Below, one piece after another: positions 30,417 through 40,655 of a stretch of 64,000 nucleotides of DNA. Below the pieces are notes generated by a model. The model saw only the letters and a program-made list of their open reading frames with translations. It had not been told where the DNA came from and did no database searches. How positions within the stretch are numbered: the stretch's first letter is position 1; each line of letters begins with the position of its first letter. Source of the stretch: Xanthoparmelia taractica (taxonomy: Eukaryota; Ascomycota; Lecanoromycetes; Lecanorales; Parmeliaceae); assembly GCA_033085395.1 (NCBI GenBank), contig JANQBS010000073.1:62001-126000 (forward strand). The letters run 5' to 3'. Both the position numbers and the translations under genes were made by a program.

Positions 30417-32111
30417 TCACAGCTCCACGTGAACGAAGCTCTGAAGAGCATCACTCTCTTGAACCTCGTCACTACCGCCACCGCCAACAGTACCATCAGA
30501 GTCGTCATCTGGTGTATAACAACCGCTGGCGGAGGAGCTATCAGAGCGGTCATTGTTTCCTAGTCCAGTTTTGGACTTGTGCGCGATATTACTGAGAGTC
30601 TCACGAGCTGCTCGTTCTGGAGTAGGGGTAATGCCAGGTTTGTTGGAGGCGTTGGTAGGTCTAGCACCATTATTGCGAGCATTATCTCTGTGCTTTGCGT
30701 GGCCAGCCGGACTCTGGGTATGTTGTTGAGCGGGGAGAGCGTTTGAGGCGGTACCCTTGGCTGTAGGATCAGCTGCGACAGGTGGACTCGTTCGTCTGAT
30801 ACGCGGTGAGTGTGTCCGATTTCGAGAATGGTGAGCGCGGAATGGACGGTTGCGCCTGCCGCAAGGGGATCCCTCGAGATCGCTGTCGAAGATTCTAGCT
30901 ACTGGACGGGATCGAGCGGCATGGGATCTCTGATGACGTCTGTGTCGGCGCGCTAGTCTAGAATGCTCGATTGCGGGTTCTCGTCCTGAAGATCCTGCCT
31001 CGTTCCATGACTTCCGTAGCTCCTGCAACCGCTCCTCATCACCCAGTTCATCGTGCTTTTTGACATGATATGACCGACCCCTTAACTCTGCAGCTGTCGG
31101 ATTCCATACATCTTGGTGGACATATGGGAAATCGAGATCTGAGCGGTGTCCCGTAGGACGAGGTCGACGTGCATGTGCTTCACGGAAGTTGGTCTCAGAA
31201 GCGTACTTCTCGAAATTGGCCTCAAAAGGGTGTCCGGTGGAATACCGCGCTGCCGGAGGCACTCCTGCTCCTCCAAGGTCATAAAGAGGCCAGCGCATCG
31301 CTCTGTCGTAATCGCTAAAATTTTCATCCAGACGAGGTCCCTGGTGGTGTCTCGAGTGAGGTTCAAGGCTACCCAAATGATCAGAACCCAAGTCATGGTC
31401 CTCGCGAAGCCTACTTCGAGAATGACGTTTTAGTGGACCGAGATAAATTTGGCGCATAGATCCCCCAATGAAATCGTCTATCCCAGTACCGCTAGAAGCG
31501 AAGGGCGGCCAATCAATTCCAAAGCTGTGTCTATGAACACGACCACGTCGCTCATCGTCGGATCTGAACCTGTCGTCAGCCGTATCATGCGGGGGTGATA
31601 TGCGGTTCGGACGACGCCCACGTAGACCGTATTCCAGCCCTGCATCAGCTGCATCGTATGGGAGTGGATCACGGTTGGGACAATGCACACGCCGACCAAA
31701 CATCAGCTTCTCATTAGCTGCGTCATGCGGAAATGGATTGCGGAATCTACGACGCCCATGTCCACCAAATTCCAGCTCCTCGTCAGCTGCATCATGTGGG
31801 GTTGGATCAGGCTCGGGGAAAAGCCCATGTCGGCCAAGTTCTAGCAGATTCAGGTCGTCATAATGATGCCGTAGAGGCGGATACAAGATTCGATCCTGAC
31901 ATGGAAGCGCTGGAACAGCCCATCGCAGGTCGTCGTTGTGATAAGTGTATCCGTACTGAAGAGGTGTCAGGCTCTGGTAGTCATGGTAGCTACCATTTCC
32001 ACGCGTAAGATGGCGCTCTTCCATCTGAGCTTGTGCTGCGTCCTCGAGATTGGCATTATGCTCGAGGAAGTGCGGCACGTACGGTGCGGTGTAATCAGGT
32101 TGTGCCACCAT
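30417..32111 (-). CDS. Large disordered charged protein with four tandem repeats
   Basis: Single exon, 564 residues. It is rich in Arg, Asp, His, Pro and Gly and has no hydrophobic core pattern, so it should be mostly disordered. At about residues 90-185 lie four tandem units of 23-25 residues, each built as L.FG..GRR..R.P.PHDAADE: LELGRHGLFPEPDPTPHDAADEE, then three more with drifting residues. The second half is Arg/His/Ser-rich, with HRRHQRSHAARSRP and RTHSPRIRRTSPP, and the C-terminus turns acidic and Ser/Gly-rich (PDDDSDG..GGGGSDE). There is no signal peptide or membrane helix. The Arg-Ser and basic blocks would suit nuclear or RNA-linked roles, but no family is recognised. It is the first of seven such minus-strand genes. 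Confidence 0.65.
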   Translation of the reverse strand: MVAQPDYTAPYVPHFLEHNANLEDAAQAQMEERHLTRGNGSYHDYQSLTPLQYGYTYHNDDLRWAVPALPCQDRILYPPLRHHYDDLNLLELGRHGLFPEPDPTPHDAADEELEFGGHGRRRFRNPFPHDAANEKLMFGRRVHCPNRDPLPYDAADAGLEYGLRGRRPNRISPPHDTADDRFRSDDERRGRVHRHSFGIDWPPFASSGTGIDDFIGGSMRQIYLGPLKRHSRSRLREDHDLGSDHLGSLEPHSRHHQGPRLDENFSDYDRAMRWPLYDLGGAGVPPAARYSTGHPFEANFEKYASETNFREAHARRPRPTGHRSDLDFPYVHQDVWNPTAAELRGRSYHVKKHDELGDEERLQELRKSWNEAGSSGREPAIEHSRLARRHRRHQRSHAARSRPVARIFDSDLEGSPCGRRNRPFRAHHSRNRTHSPRIRRTSPPVAADPTAKGTASNALPAQQHTQSPAGHAKHRDNARNNGARPTNASNKPGITPTPERAARETLSNIAHKSKTGLGNNDRSDSSSASGCYTPDDDSDGTVGGGGSDEVQESDALQSFVHVEL

Positions 32112-34285
32112 TTCGATGGGTTAAAGTCGGTGTTTCGTAACTGCGTTGAGGAAATCTGTGTTGGCGACCAGGAGCAGGCGAGCTGGATGACGGAAACAGA
32201 GTAAAGATTGTGCACACGTTTGAAAGATGAGTTGATGAAAGCCCCAAGTTTGGACGAAGTTGTGAATAGATGTTAAGAGAGTGTTGGTGTTGGAGAATTA
32301 TGTAGAAAAGAAGGAAAGATCGAGCAGGCGCTGGGGTGTTACTCTATGACCGAGTGTCCAAGGCGAAGCGGCGAACTCAAAAAGATATTGGCTGGATAAA
32401 ACACACCCGAAATGTTCTCATTCGTGTTTGGTATCAGGCTGCTCATCACGAGGCAGTAATGCCAAGGCTTAGGGCTGCCTTTCTAATAATGACTGCCAGC
32501 TACTCAGAAGGATTCTGCCTGCCGCCGCACCCGATTGGCTTTTCAAACCGAAGCACTTCTCTTAAAGTCTGATCAAATGGATGCGTTGTGATGTATAGTG
32601 CAACGTCAAGCGAAATATTGAAGACCCCCAGCCACTATAATTAGCGGAACCATGTGCACGTCCAGTTCAAATTATGGAATAGGGCGACCAGACAGAGTAG
32701 CATAGACTTCTGCCCTAGACATAATGATCGAATCTTCTTCACGTCTGCTGTCTCCGATATTCTTCTCTGTAATGCTCGCCACTAACGCAAAATAGGTGAG
32801 ACTTCTGACTTAGTGTTTTCCATCGATCAGGCTTATCAGGTCGGACGGCTGTTCGCGCACAAGATAATCTTAGCTGTTTCGAGGATAGAAGCTGTTTAAT
32901 GTTTCAGAATAGACAATGAAAGGGTAGAGCATGAACGACTAATGCTAGTTGTGAACAGAGTCCCTTCATGAGCGGCTAGAAGTATCGTCAAAGCTGGATG
33001 CCTGATTTATGGTCTGCGACTGCCTGAGAAAGCCAAGAGGCCGATAAAATGCAAATTGTTTGTTAGCGGTTACTACTGTAAGAGCTACAGTTAGGTCGTG
33101 ATGCTCAGCGCTGTGGCGACTTTATCGATGGAGAATGAAGTTTCTCATTGGCCTCGAAAGATTCATATGTTGAGAGGACACCGAAAATGGAGGGGTCTGT
33201 AGGAAGGAAGGCGTCGGTAATGTATCGAAATCTAGAGAGACTGAATCCCGACCTTGTGGTCTAAGAAGCTTCAAGCCGTGATATCCACGTCAAATGCCGT
33301 TTCCAATCCCGTGATCAGTGGCTTCTGCCGTAGTTGACCTCGAGCATCAGAGCCCATACCAGCTCTCGGTCTAAGCCGAAGTCTGTCGCTGTCGATTTGT
33401 CCAGGCCCAACTTGTGGATCGTTATCGCATGCCTTGCAAGAATGGCCTCAAAAGACGGTCAGAGCCGTAATGCCGTCCCACATACTGGTAGATAGAGCTC
33501 ATCCCCAACATTATCAACCAAAGTAGGCTATCATTGTCGGAGACCACATCGGAAAACCGCGAATAGTCCGAACATGGATCCGTCATTGCACAGTCCTTCT
33601 GTAGACCTTCGCATTGATTAATGATCACTTCCATGTTGACATTGATGGCTTCTAGCACGCAAGGTTCCCTCACCCATCTCTTCCATCGATTGTTGCGCAG
33701 GAAGCGTATTCCTCTCGAATGGCTGCAGTACAGACCCAGCTCGTAACCTATAGTTAGTCGCAGATGCAGAAACAACCCAGGCTAGGGTGAATGACAGCGT
33801 TAGCGTGTACTTGGCGGATAATGCCCTATAACTTAGCCACACTGATATGCAAGCTGAAGAGTAGTAGATACAGCGGGAGCAATGACTTATGCGTTGCATA
33901 GATGCATGTAGGAAGAATGGAGCGAGCCAGGGTGACTCGTGCTACCATCGAGCAAAGGTGAAGCCCGCTAAGCCTGGAAGAGCTTAGTGTATCGAATAGG
34001 ATCTTCCGAGGTTCCACTTTCCGCCCTCCACAGTGCACACTTTCGGCCATTGATTCTCGTCACGGCACCGTTGACATTAAATGAATCTATCAAAACTAAA
34101 CGTAAAGGCTTGTGAGGGATTTGGTTTAGAATTGGAACGTTCTTGGTTCTCAGGCTTCATAAGCTCAATATCTAAGTACTTGCAGCTATCTCAAGGTGCT
34201 TCCTGACGCTCGGCCATCTCTACAAGCAAAGGAATTTCGCTCCGTTGACCGCTCGAACGTGGAGTCTAACGGCGCCAGAGATATG
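32112..34285. other. Gene-poor interval of 2.2 kb
   Basis: Promoter of the repeat-bearing gene at 32112-32340. No other gene is supported. A minus-strand open frame at 33422-33775 (117 codons, Met/Leu/Tyr-containing, with SDYSRFSDVVSDNDSLLWL) has some protein-like character but no start context or domain I can defend. Confidence 0.45.
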
Positions 34286-35020
34286 TTAATGGTGACCCAA
34301 GCGGCGCCTCGGCTGGGGATCCTCGTGGCGGCGTCTCTCTCCAGTCCTGTGGCGGAGCCGTCCTCCACGTCCAGCAAGACTTTGTCGACCACGATATCTG
34401 GATCGAGCACTGTGTCCGCTCATGGTCCTTGGAGCCTCGCGGTCGGAAGGGGCCGAATCATCTTCTGAACTCCAATGGCGAGGTGTCCAAATTCCCACAC
34501 GAGGCAACGGGCGACGATGATTTTGGAAGACTTCTCCGTCCGTATCGTCTGATGGTCCCTCGCTGGAATATTCCACTGGATGACTTGCCTCCCACTGGCT
34601 CCGTGGGAGGATGCGACCAGATTCCAGGTAGATCATATCTGGATATCCATCGCCATCGTCCGACGAGTTTTCACGGTCTGAGAAGGGCCAAGACACATGG
34701 TCGCCGCGCTCATCGATTACCAACCGATCGCGGCCGCCTGAGCTAGTTGGTACGTACTCTGGAAGTCCTCCCTCGCGTGGATATAGCTCGAAGCCACTGC
34801 GTGATAATGGTCGTCTCCGAGGATCTTGCTCGGAAGGTGGTGGTGGTGGTGATTGCGCTTCGCGGTACTCGTTATGATTTGAGGCTTGACTGACAATTTC
34901 CTCCTCCGAATCAGGCCAGCGAGGACCAACAGTTTGCGAGTATTGTGAGCGTCCAGCAGCCTGGATACCCGCATCTTGATGGAACACTTGTCCTGCGTTG
35001 GTGGCGACTCGTCTTGACAT
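34286..35020 (-). CDS. Disordered Ser/Arg/Asp-rich protein
   Basis: Single exon, 244 residues from the ATG at 35020. After a short Gln/Ala-rich start (MSRRVATNAGQVFHQDAG) the protein is a mix of acidic-serine patches (PDSEEEI, DRENSSDDGDGYPD, SSEGPSDDTDGE) and basic patches (DPRRRPLSR, RSRYRGRQS, ends HRTGERRRHEDPQPRRRL), with a PPPPP stretch. No domain, signal peptide or membrane segment is seen. Codon-level openness on the coding strand over 735 nt and an ATG start support it as a real gene; the sequence is not recognised. The upstream 200 bp hold a GAGA-rich purine tract (about 35205-35250). Confidence 0.6.
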   Translation of the reverse strand: MSRRVATNAGQVFHQDAGIQAAGRSQYSQTVGPRWPDSEEEIVSQASNHNEYREAQSPPPPPSEQDPRRRPLSRSGFELYPREGGLPEYVPTSSGGRDRLVIDERGDHVSWPFSDRENSSDDGDGYPDMIYLESGRILPRSQWEASHPVEYSSEGPSDDTDGEVFQNHRRPLPRVGIWTPRHWSSEDDSAPSDREAPRTMSGHSARSRYRGRQSLAGRGGRLRHRTGERRRHEDPQPRRRLGHH

Positions 35021-36199
35021 CTTGTAGTGGGGTTCTCTCGGTGCCCGAGGCGAGATCAGAAAGTCTAATTCAGTATTCTATATGGTTTAGAGGGTCTAGT
35101 GAAGACAAGACTTGATAGCGGTGATAGATGACGACAAGTACAGGTTCTTTCCAGGGAGAGTAGATGTGGTGGTGAAGAATTTAGTTGGGTGAAATGCAGA
35201 AACTTACAGAGAGAAGGAGAGAAGAGAGAGGAGAGGGGGAAGGAAGAAATATCCTGAAACTAACACGGCTTGGCTGTTACAGAGCCGACCATGAGTCGCG
35301 AATGAATTATCTCAGTGGACTGGAGTGAAACCCCTGCCTTATGAGTCATTTCTGGTTAGACCGACCTCAGCCACGATTCAGGCAGCGATCGTGCCAGGCG
35401 TCGCAAATCCGTAAGAAGGAAATACAACACATCCCCAGCATATTCCACATCGTCAAGGCTATTACAATAGCTCGCGATCACCCATCAAGTAGAAAACTTT
35501 CACCATTTACTTGACTCAATGCTGGTAGTCTCGACGAGATCCTGTCTGACAAAGAAAGGCTAGCACCTACAACTACCAACGTTTTGTGGCAACGTACTTT
35601 CTCGTCGTCCTTCTAGAGGTCGTGGTCGAACGCAAAGAGGTGTTATAGCAGGTCGGACAGGTAAATAAGATGGAACGTCTGGGCAGAAAGCGTTATATAG
35701 ATGCTACATTGAGTGGCGAATATGCGAAGATGCCGGGTTGATGACGCATAAAGGATAACACGTACGGAGCAGATAACACACAAGGGAAGGATAACACATG
35801 TGGGAGAAGTCCTATTCCCCTCAGCCGAAACCAAAAATTCAATTCACGGACCGGACAAATGCTAAGGTAATTGGGTCGTCAGGGTGTGAACCTGTCGTTC
35901 CCATCATATTTTTATTTCCCTAGTATGCAGTGGTGCTAGCTAATGTGTCCTTCCATAGTGCCTCCCGTCAGAGAACGGGAAAAGGTCTCGCATAATACGG
36001 TATGATCGGACATAAAAGGGGAAAGAGTGTAAGTGCACCTAGCATAAGCCCGAAATAGGTAATGACTGGACTGCCCTCGTTATAGGCCATGAAAACCAAC
36101 ACATTCCATCCGTTCCCCCTGCGTATCAGCCATCATGATGCCTAGGCTTAGAGAAGCTTAGCGAATATAGCTAACAATATGTCGTGAGCTCATGCATTC
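35021..36199. other. Intergenic region
   Basis: Promoter of the upstream gene, including a purine (GAGA) tract at about 35205-35250. No gene is supported in the rest. Confidence 0.5.
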
Positions 36200-37144
36200 T
36201 CATCGTCGGGACTGGTGACGAGGATAGCGATCGTATCCTGCCGAACGCTCATGATAACCACGAGGAGATCCGCATGGGTGGTAGTCGAGGTACTCGTCAG
36301 GATAGTCTCTCGGGTCTCGAGGACGCATTGACGCTCCCATTCCCGACGCTCCCATTCCACGAGGTATCTCGACGTCCTTGCGGGACTCGGCTTCGAGTCT
36401 AGAGATAAGTCGATTGATGTTAGCAATGCTCTTTTCGAGCATTCTGCAGGCTTTGTGATCTCCTGTCTCAGCAAAGTGTCTCAATTCGTAATCCATCGCA
36501 GCGCGATCCTTCCTGAGCTTCGGAAGGTCAGATGTTGAATATTTTCCTCTGTCTGCATCTCCTCTGCCTTCTGCATGGCTTTGGCGGGGTTTGTTGTGGG
36601 TGCTGCCTGTAGGGGCTCCCCTTCCGCGAGGCATCTTCCCGCACTGTGGTTCCTGGCGATTCTTGTACTTGATTCTGCCGATATCCTCTTCGATCATCAA
36701 GAGACGAGTTATGCCTTGGTCAAAAACTTTTCCATTCCCGTCATACTCATCACCAAGAGATTCCAAGTCTGCCTTCACCCTTGCGTGAGTCTCTCTGAGC
36801 TCCGCAATCTGAAGTTCATCGTGGCGAGACAGGCCTCCATCTCCTGCACTGCTTGGTCCTGCGTTCAGGTCCATGTCACCCATCAGGTCATGCAGCTCGT
36901 GAGATCCGGCGCCTCGTCCACCTACAGGCCGGTCACGGAGGGAATAACCCATAGCTAACAAATTCAAATCGTCCAAGACTTGTCCGAAATCGTCCCCGCG
37001 ATGGCCTCCGACGTTGTCAACAGGTTCCTCATAGAACCGGTGATCCATCCTTCCGTGACCCTGGCGACCGTTCCACACCGGCCCACTGCCATCCTCGTCG
37101 ATCACACGTCTCCCTCTAGAAAAACGAGATTTTTGACGATCCAT
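36200..37144 (-). CDS. Charged protein with two helical segments, unknown family
   Basis: Single exon, 314 residues from the ATG at 37144. The N-terminus is Arg/Gly-rich and disordered (MDRQKSRFSRGRR...). Two segments look helical and ordered: ELQIAELRETHARVKADLES plus FDQGITRLLMIEEDIGRIKYK (about 110-165), and LRKDRAAMDYELRHFAETGD then ACRMLEKSIANINRLISRLEAESRK (about 212-262). The C-terminus is a Tyr/Arg/Pro/Gly tail (YPDEYLDYHP...YDRYPRHQSRR). It contains DDLNLL (about residue 58), a word also found in the 30417-32111 protein. No known domain is recognised. Of the seven minus-strand unknowns it looks the least disordered. Confidence 0.65.
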   Translation of the reverse strand: MDRQKSRFSRGRRVIDEDGSGPVWNGRQGHGRMDHRFYEEPVDNVGGHRGDDFGQVLDDLNLLAMGYSLRDRPVGGRGAGSHELHDLMGDMDLNAGPSSAGDGGLSRHDELQIAELRETHARVKADLESLGDEYDGNGKVFDQGITRLLMIEEDIGRIKYKNRQEPQCGKMPRGRGAPTGSTHNKPRQSHAEGRGDADRGKYSTSDLPKLRKDRAAMDYELRHFAETGDHKACRMLEKSIANINRLISRLEAESRKDVEIPRGMGASGMGASMRPRDPRDYPDEYLDYHPCGSPRGYHERSAGYDRYPRHQSRR

Positions 37145-38032
37145 TTCGAGAGGTAATAAGAATTCACAATGATTAAAGTTGAAGTGAAAGTTGGAAGGTG
37201 TAAGGGGAAAAGGCTTTCGTATGGTAAGGTCTTGGAAAAGTCTGTCGGGAAAGTGGTAGGAAGGTAAAAGGATGTGCGAGAAAGGGACCTTTTATGGGAT
37301 ACGGTTGGTGCCGAAAAACCTGACGAGCCGATGTCTCATAATGCTAACGAGAAAGCGGTTAGATTTGTGCTGAAAAGCATTCGTCTCATGAACGAATAGC
37401 CAACCATTGCTACGTGAGGCGGGGAAGTCTTAAACAATATCACGAGCTTTCGCCCGTGACGACAACGCACCAACGCATCACTCATCGACAACGCATCAGA
37501 TCCAATGGAACTACTTGACCTTACTAACATAGGTCTTTCACTCATTCGTCAATGTCCCGACCGTTCCTTTTCGACTCAACACCCGGACCAGTATCCATCC
37601 ACCCTCCACCAGTCCTATGGGAGTCCTGCCCTCAAATAAGACCCATGCCTCTCCAAGCGCCCAGAAGCAACGGGGGGAGTGTGCTGTAATAGCTCATGCA
37701 GGTGCAGTTACATCGTCTCAGCCGTATATATATCCTGCTAACAACGAATAGCATGCTCGAGGTATAATTGGAGACCGATTCCGAAAGTAGATCCTATAGG
37801 GGGGCATCACTTAATTTGCCGCCCTTGAGCGTTGAATCATCGCAATAGAGTTTCTTCTCCAAGGCAACTATTGTTAATGAAAGTGTAGCGCCAGCAATCT
37901 ATTTCTACGACAGCAGAGAAGTGATTCGCAAGCAGCTGAATGACGACCTCTCTAACCTTACCGCACCTCTACCGCACCCCTCGTCTCCTGACTCCGTCCA
38001 CTGAAGTCTAACCTAATTGAACCTCATCATCG
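37145..38032. other. Intergenic region
   Basis: Promoter of the 36200-37144 gene and 3' region of the next one. No gene seen. Confidence 0.5.
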
Positions 38033-38958
38033 TCATAACCATAGCCACCGCGACCGCTCAACCCTCCTCCCACGATCACCCCCCGAACCTCTATCCTCAT
38101 TCTCATCCTCATACTCGTACTCGTCCCGACCAGTCCTACCGCCCCGAGCACCATAACCTCGCGGCGTCGAGGGACCGTCATAGTACTCCTCCTCCTCATC
38201 ATCATAAAAATAATCACCGTGAACGTGGACGCCACGGCCCTCATAGTGACGCGAGGTGGTGGGAAAGTCGGATTCGGTCTCCGAATAGGCGGAACGATCA
38301 CCGGACCCAGATACGCCGCGGTGCGTACGTCTCTCGTAACCCGTTTGCGCGTATGGATCTTCGCGACGATTCATCTCCCTCTCAACGCCACCGTAGTATC
38401 CGTCGTGCATGCTCTCGTTTGCACGGCGGCCGCGTCCGGGTCCGTAACCATGATCTCTGGCTCTTCGCTCCTGTCCTCAATGCATTAGTACTGGCTTATA
38501 GCATACACACAAGCAGTGCTTCCTCCTTCCCCCACCAACCCAACCCAACCCCCTCCCAAAAAAACAAACAAACAAACAAACATGAAAGCACCACCACTTA
38601 CCTCCTCCATCTGCATCTCCATCTCTCTCTCCTCCTCCTCCCTCTCCATCTCCCTCTCCCTTCTCCTCCTCGCCGGCCCATTCACAAACATCTCCTCCGC
38701 CGCCTTACTCAACCCCCCCATCCGATTAGCATTGCGGTACGTGCGCTCACGATCTGTGATGCTGGAGTCGGAGTCCGAGTCCGAGTCCGAGTCGTGGTTT
38801 TGACGGGTTCGGGTGGGGAGGGGTGATGGGGAGCGGGAGCGGGAGTGGGGGAGGATGTAGTGCTGGTTGTGCTGGTTGTGCTGGTGGTGGTGGTGATGGT
38901 GGGAGGATGAGGATGAGGATTGGATAGGGTTGGGGGTCGGGTTTGTGCGGCGGGTCAT
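38033..38958 (-). CDS. Disordered Ser/Asp/His/Arg-rich protein, two exons
   Basis: Exon 1 is 38602-38958 and exon 2 is 38033-38470; the 131-nt intron (GTAAGT...GACAG) keeps the frame. The product is 264 residues. The N-terminus has runs of Ser and His (SSSSSSHHHHHH), then an RSRSPSP patch and a DSDSDSDSD run coded by a hexanucleotide tract (38764-38793). A helix with MGGLSKAAEEMFVNGPARRRR and a long Glu/Arg/Met helix (EREMEREEEEREMEMQMEE) follow, ending exon 1. Exon 2 is Tyr/Arg/Gly/Glu-rich with an acidic core (YFYDDEEEEYYD). Another frame near the 3' end would give a plausible GRGGYGYDDDEVQLG tail, so the last residues are uncertain. No family is recognised. Confidence 0.6.
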
Positions 38959-39862
38959 TGTTGCTGTTGGTGCGTTGGTGTGTGCGTGGATGGAGTTGGG
39001 GATTTTCGCGTGGGTGCAGAGTGGAGGGTGAGGAGTGGAGGGTGAGGGATAGGTGGTTGGTCCTGATGTTGATGTTGTTTGTTTATGTTGTTGGCGTTGT
39101 TAATGCTGGGAGTGCAATCTTCGACAAAGGCTGTAGGCGGCAGACGAAGAGTATTTGCTGTTAAGAGAGCCTGGGGATTGGGTTCTTAAAAGAAAGAAGA
39201 AGCGAAAGTCCCAGAAGAAGTCCCAGAAATGAAAAATAACACATACATCATAAACACCCCTAACCCCTCCCCCCCAAACACCAACTGAACCCTGCCCATC
39301 TCAATGTACTCGTACCTACACAAAAACCAATCACATGCCCCCTTCACTACAACATAGTTTATGCATAACACTTACATGAATAGGGGCAAGCGGCTATATT
39401 AGTTTGTGTTAAAGACTCTTGGCCTCGTGGTTACACTTAGCCCAATCACATCATCGCCGTTTTGATTAATGGAAGAAAAAGAGCGAGGGGTGAAGTTATT
39501 GGGCACGTGAGGAAGGAAGAAAGCAGTGTTGGTATTCTTTTTGTCTGTCTCAAAAGGAAATAGGAGGTAGGGGATGATTGTTGGGTGAGGCGAGATGTCG
39601 AGGTACGGAGCTGGTAGGACTGGGTGGAGAGAATGTTGTGCGTTGGTTGGCGGCAAGGTTTGAGGTGACTTGGTCATGGTATATGGACAAGTATTAGTTT
39701 TCAATACATAATCACCGGGTTATACATTCCGGACATTGGGCGAGGGTTCTCGCTTAGTGGTAAAGGGCTAATGAAGTTTGCAGAGGAAGTGATGGATGGT
39801 AATATGAGATTGTGTTCTATAATTGAATCAGAAATGGCGATAGGCATGGCTGTTCTTGCACG
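38959..39862. other. Intergenic region
   Basis: G/T-rich promoter DNA directly upstream of the 38033-38958 gene (38960-39060). No gene seen in 39100-39860. Confidence 0.5.
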
Positions 39863-40655
39863 CTAGTCTATCTCCGTTGCCAGGATCTTACTTTCAATCC
39901 AACATATCGCTGTAAGCTTATCTATCTTCGTAGTTCTCCCAGTTAAAGTCGTGGTTCTCGTGTGGATATCCATGTGATCTCTGTGGTCCTGACGAGACTC
40001 TTTTTCAGAGTCGTTATGGTCTCGTGGAGCGAAAGGGTCTTCGTAGTCATCATCATAAGCATCAAGACGAGTATCCATACCACTACCACCATGACTTCGC
40101 GAAGTCCCAGGCTCTTCGGAGTAAAAGTCGAGTAGATCTCTTAGGTCTATCCTGTCGCCGTTATGTTCTCGTTGTCCCTGATGCACGGATAGATTAGCAT
40201 CGAAGTACTCCGGCGAGTATTTGCGCTCCTTACGTACAACAACCCTAACCGAGGCTCCATATCGAGGATCATAATACCCGTCGTCTCTATAGCGACCATG
40301 GGTAGTGCAGAACCCTGAGGGAGATGGATTGTGCGGTATACGACTGTTTCTAGAAGACCTTGAGCCTCCGTTACTGCTCGAGTCCTGATTACTGATTGAG
40401 TCGTGCGGATCCAAGCTATAGTCCGAGAAACTCGCGTGGAATCGACCATCCAACGCTAGAACCAAACCCAGAATACTCAGAGTTGGACTCTGTAGTCTGC
40501 AGTGCACACTCAGAGTGGCTAGGTGGACGCCCGGGTAATTCGCATTCCTCGTTCTCACCAACGCTCTTGAGGAGTCCCGAGAGTCCACTTCGTGAACTTC
40601 GCTGTGAGTCAGAGTCTCCAGCATCAGATGCTCGTGCTTGCAATCCTGAGTACAT
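39863..40655 (-). CDS. Disordered Ser/Asp/Arg-rich protein, 5' end unresolved
   Basis: Two exons are visible: 40478 (or 40477) upward and 39863-40415, joined by a 61-nt intron at 40416-40476 (GTATTC...ACTATAG) that exactly repairs the frame change. I give the first in-frame ATG (40655), but the open, protein-like frame continues upstream to about 40842 and includes DTFCAICPDNVLRLPP, so the real start probably lies in an exon I did not find. The protein is Ser-rich (SSLVSSSSEASF, SQRSSRSGLS), then Asp/Ser/Arg-rich with SRSHGGSGMDTRLDAYDDDYEDPF and a C-terminal basic-acidic mix. No domain is recognised. The layout resembles its neighbours but I see no clear homology to them. Confidence 0.55.

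Noticed and set aside
40410..40480. Apparent frameshift between two halves of the 39863-40655 gene
   Set aside because: A 61-nt GT-AG intron (40416-40476) explains it fully.
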